This document shows, in pieces, positions 62,847-64,000 of a stretch of DNA of 64,000 nt. The DNA is from Acidimicrobiaceae bacterium (lineage in GTDB: Bacteria; Actinomycetota; Acidimicrobiia; Acidimicrobiales; RAAP-2): NCBI GenBank assembly GCA_003155915.1, contig PMFA01000021.1, forward strand, positions 25,356-89,355, in the 5' to 3' direction. Under the pieces are notes generated by a model that was not told the DNA's origin, did no database searches, and saw nothing but the letters and a program-made list of their open reading frames with translations. Every line of letters starts with the position of its first letter. The stretch's first letter is position 1. The position numbers and the translations under genes are program-made.

Positions 62847-64000
62847 GTGAGTAGTGAAATCAAGGATTCTGTGCCGTCGGCGCACGACTCGTACGCCACA
62901 AATAAAACCTTTGCCGAATTGGGCGTCTTGCCCGAGTTGGTCGGGGTGCTCTCCGCCCAGGGAATCACCACCGCATTCCCGATTCAGGCCCTCACGATCA
63001 GCGACGCGCTCGCCGGGCGTGACGTCTGTGGCAAAGCCAAGACCGGATCGGGTAAGACCCTCGGCTTCGGTCTGCCGATGCTCCAGCGGATCTCCGCCGG
63101 TGAGACCTTCAAGGCCAAAGAAGGCGGTCCGGCGCGGCCGCGCGCATTGGTACTGCTGCCCACACGCGAACTCTGCGTGCAGGTCCACGAAGTCCTCAAA
63201 CCCCTGGGCGCGGCGCTTGGCTTGCACGTGAATGCCGTCTACGGCGGGGCCGACATCGAGCGTCAGGTGAAATCGCTGCGCAAGGGCTGTGACGTCATCA
63301 TCGCCACGCCGGGACGGCTCATCGACCTCGGTGACCGCGGCGAAGTGAACGTCGAAAACCTCGACGTACTCGTGCTCGACGAAGCAGACCGCATGGCCGA
63401 TATGGGATTCATGCCCCAGGTCGAATGGGTACTTCGGCGCATCGCTGAACGGCCGCACCAGACGCTTTTGTTCTCGGCCACCCTCGACGGCGCCATCGAC
63501 CGACTCGTGAAGCGCTACCTGACCGATCCGGTCTTCCACGAGGTGGCGAGCGACAGCCAGACGGTGTCGCTGATGGTGCACCATTTCTTGAACGTCCACC
63601 AGATGGACCGGATCAAGGTCACCGCCGCGATCTGCTCCTCCTTCGCCAAGACGCTGATCTTCTGTCGCACCAAGCGTGGGGCCGATCGACTGGTCGAACA
63701 ACTCCAGAAAGAGGGCGTCGACGCGGCCGCGATCCACGGCGACCTGCGCCAGAGTCAGCGCGAAAAGGCCCTCGCCGACTTCTCCGGGGACCGTTTGGCC
63801 GTGCTCGTGGCGACCGACGTGGCCGCCCGAGGACTGCATATTGACGCAGTCGACTGCGTAATCCACTTTGACCCCCCGGAGGACCAAAAGGCCTACCTTC
63901 ACCGCTCCGGACGGACCGCGCGCGCCGGCTCGACGGGGGTTGTGGTCTCTTTGTTACTGTGGAACCAAATTATTGAGGCTGAAGTGATCATGCGCCGTCT
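62847..64000 (+). CDS. DEAD-box RNA helicase (cut by window edge)
   Basis: The visible 384 residues include the Q motif (FAELGVLPELVGVLSAQGIT), motif I AKTGSGKT, motif Ia PTRELCVQV, TPGR, motif II VLDEADRM, motif III SATLDG, then the second RecA domain with IFCRTKRGADRLVEQLQKEG, VATDVAARGLHIDAV and motif VI HRSGRTARAG. It remodels RNA in ribosome assembly or mRNA decay. GTG at 62847 is used; a GTG at 62871 is an alternative. The C-terminus lies beyond the window. Confidence 0.95.
   Translation, partial: MSSEIKDSVPSAHDSYATNKTFAELGVLPELVGVLSAQGITTAFPIQALTISDALAGRDVCGKAKTGSGKTLGFGLPMLQRISAGETFKAKEGGPARPRALVLLPTRELCVQVHEVLKPLGAALGLHVNAVYGGADIERQVKSLRKGCDVIIATPGRLIDLGDRGEVNVENLDVLVLDEADRMADMGFMPQVEWVLRRIAERPHQTLLFSATLDGAIDRLVKRYLTDPVFHEVASDSQTVSLMVHHFLNVHQMDRIKVTAAICSSFAKTLIFCRTKRGADRLVEQLQKEGVDAAAIHGDLRQSQREKALADFSGDRLAVLVATDVAARGLHIDAVDCVIHFDPPEDQKAYLHRSGRTARAGSTGVVVSLLLWNQIIEAEVIMRR

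Overview
The window looks like chromosome of a high-GC actinobacterium. The evidence is a WhiB-type iron-sulfur protein, a PdtaS-type histidine kinase convergent with it, DUF3107, DUF3090 and SCO1664-type proteins, an F420-dependent luciferase-like oxidoreductase, an FrhB-like F420 protein, and frequent GTG starts. I infer a member of Actinomycetota outside the classical Streptomyces and Mycobacterium groups, possibly class Acidimicrobiia. The class is a guess: no rRNA gene is present.

Layout. 1-2.1 kb: the start of an amidase (cut by the window edge), a single-domain rhodanese, and a divergent rhodanese/metallo-beta-lactamase sulfur-transfer protein. 2.1-7.4 kb: a long AT-richer leader and a 1482-residue secreted TIG/IPT-repeat surface protein closed by a perfect terminator. 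7.4-12.5 kb: an S51-like protein with a CysRS-type tail, an F420 oxidoreductase, an alpha/beta-hydrolase fused to DUF3293, and secreted or membrane proteins. 12.6-18.3 kb: divergent valS and cysS, a cold-shock protein, and an acyl-CoA dehydrogenase. 18.3-21.2 kb: a patchwork accessory region punctuated by extra copies of the last ~26 codons of that dehydrogenase. It carries a MarR regulator with a tiny membrane protein under twin palindromes, an AbrB-type toxin-antitoxin candidate and an SRPBCC protein. 21.2-26.4 kb: a two-component system overlapping a low-molecular-weight phosphatase, a TetR regulator and a glycosyltransferase. 26.4-33.6 kb: a GDP-mannose dehydratase followed by a complete System I cytochrome c maturation operon (ccmABCDEFGHI). 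33.7-39.9 kb: an IclR regulator, a SufR-like regulator divergent from mrp, and an amino-acid permease. 40-44.2 kb: a GntR/HutC regulator divergent from a dimethylglycine-dehydrogenase-like fusion, then a choline-kinase-like protein. 44.3-51.5 kb: short-chain dehydrogenases, HicAB, a HAD phosphatase, a dGTPase-like protein, DUF3107, a PHP phosphatase, pdtaS and whiB. 51.6-58.6 kb: a phosphodiesterase, etfBA, an MFS exporter, the conserved phosphomutase-DUF3090-SCO1664 operon, and an FrhB-like ferredoxin protein. 58.7-64 kb: an Fpg/Nei glycosylase, a lipocalin-like/kinase pair, DedA, Bcp and a DEAD-box helicase cut by the right edge.

The genes fit an aerobic heterotroph. ETF and the acyl-CoA dehydrogenase feed electrons to a respiratory chain whose c-type cytochromes would be matured by the Ccm operon. 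The dimethylglycine-dehydrogenase-like protein, choline-kinase-like protein and permease suggest use of methylated amines or amino acids. Rhodaneses, Mrp, the SufR-like protein and Bcp cover sulfur, Fe-S and peroxide handling.

The most unusual structure is the series of acyl-CoA dehydrogenase 3'-end copies, three with identical protein sequence but different synonymous codons. They bracket small cargo segments and look like the footprint of repeated insertion at the 3' end of a protein-coding gene. No tRNA, rRNA, CRISPR array, insertion sequence or integrase gene was recognised.
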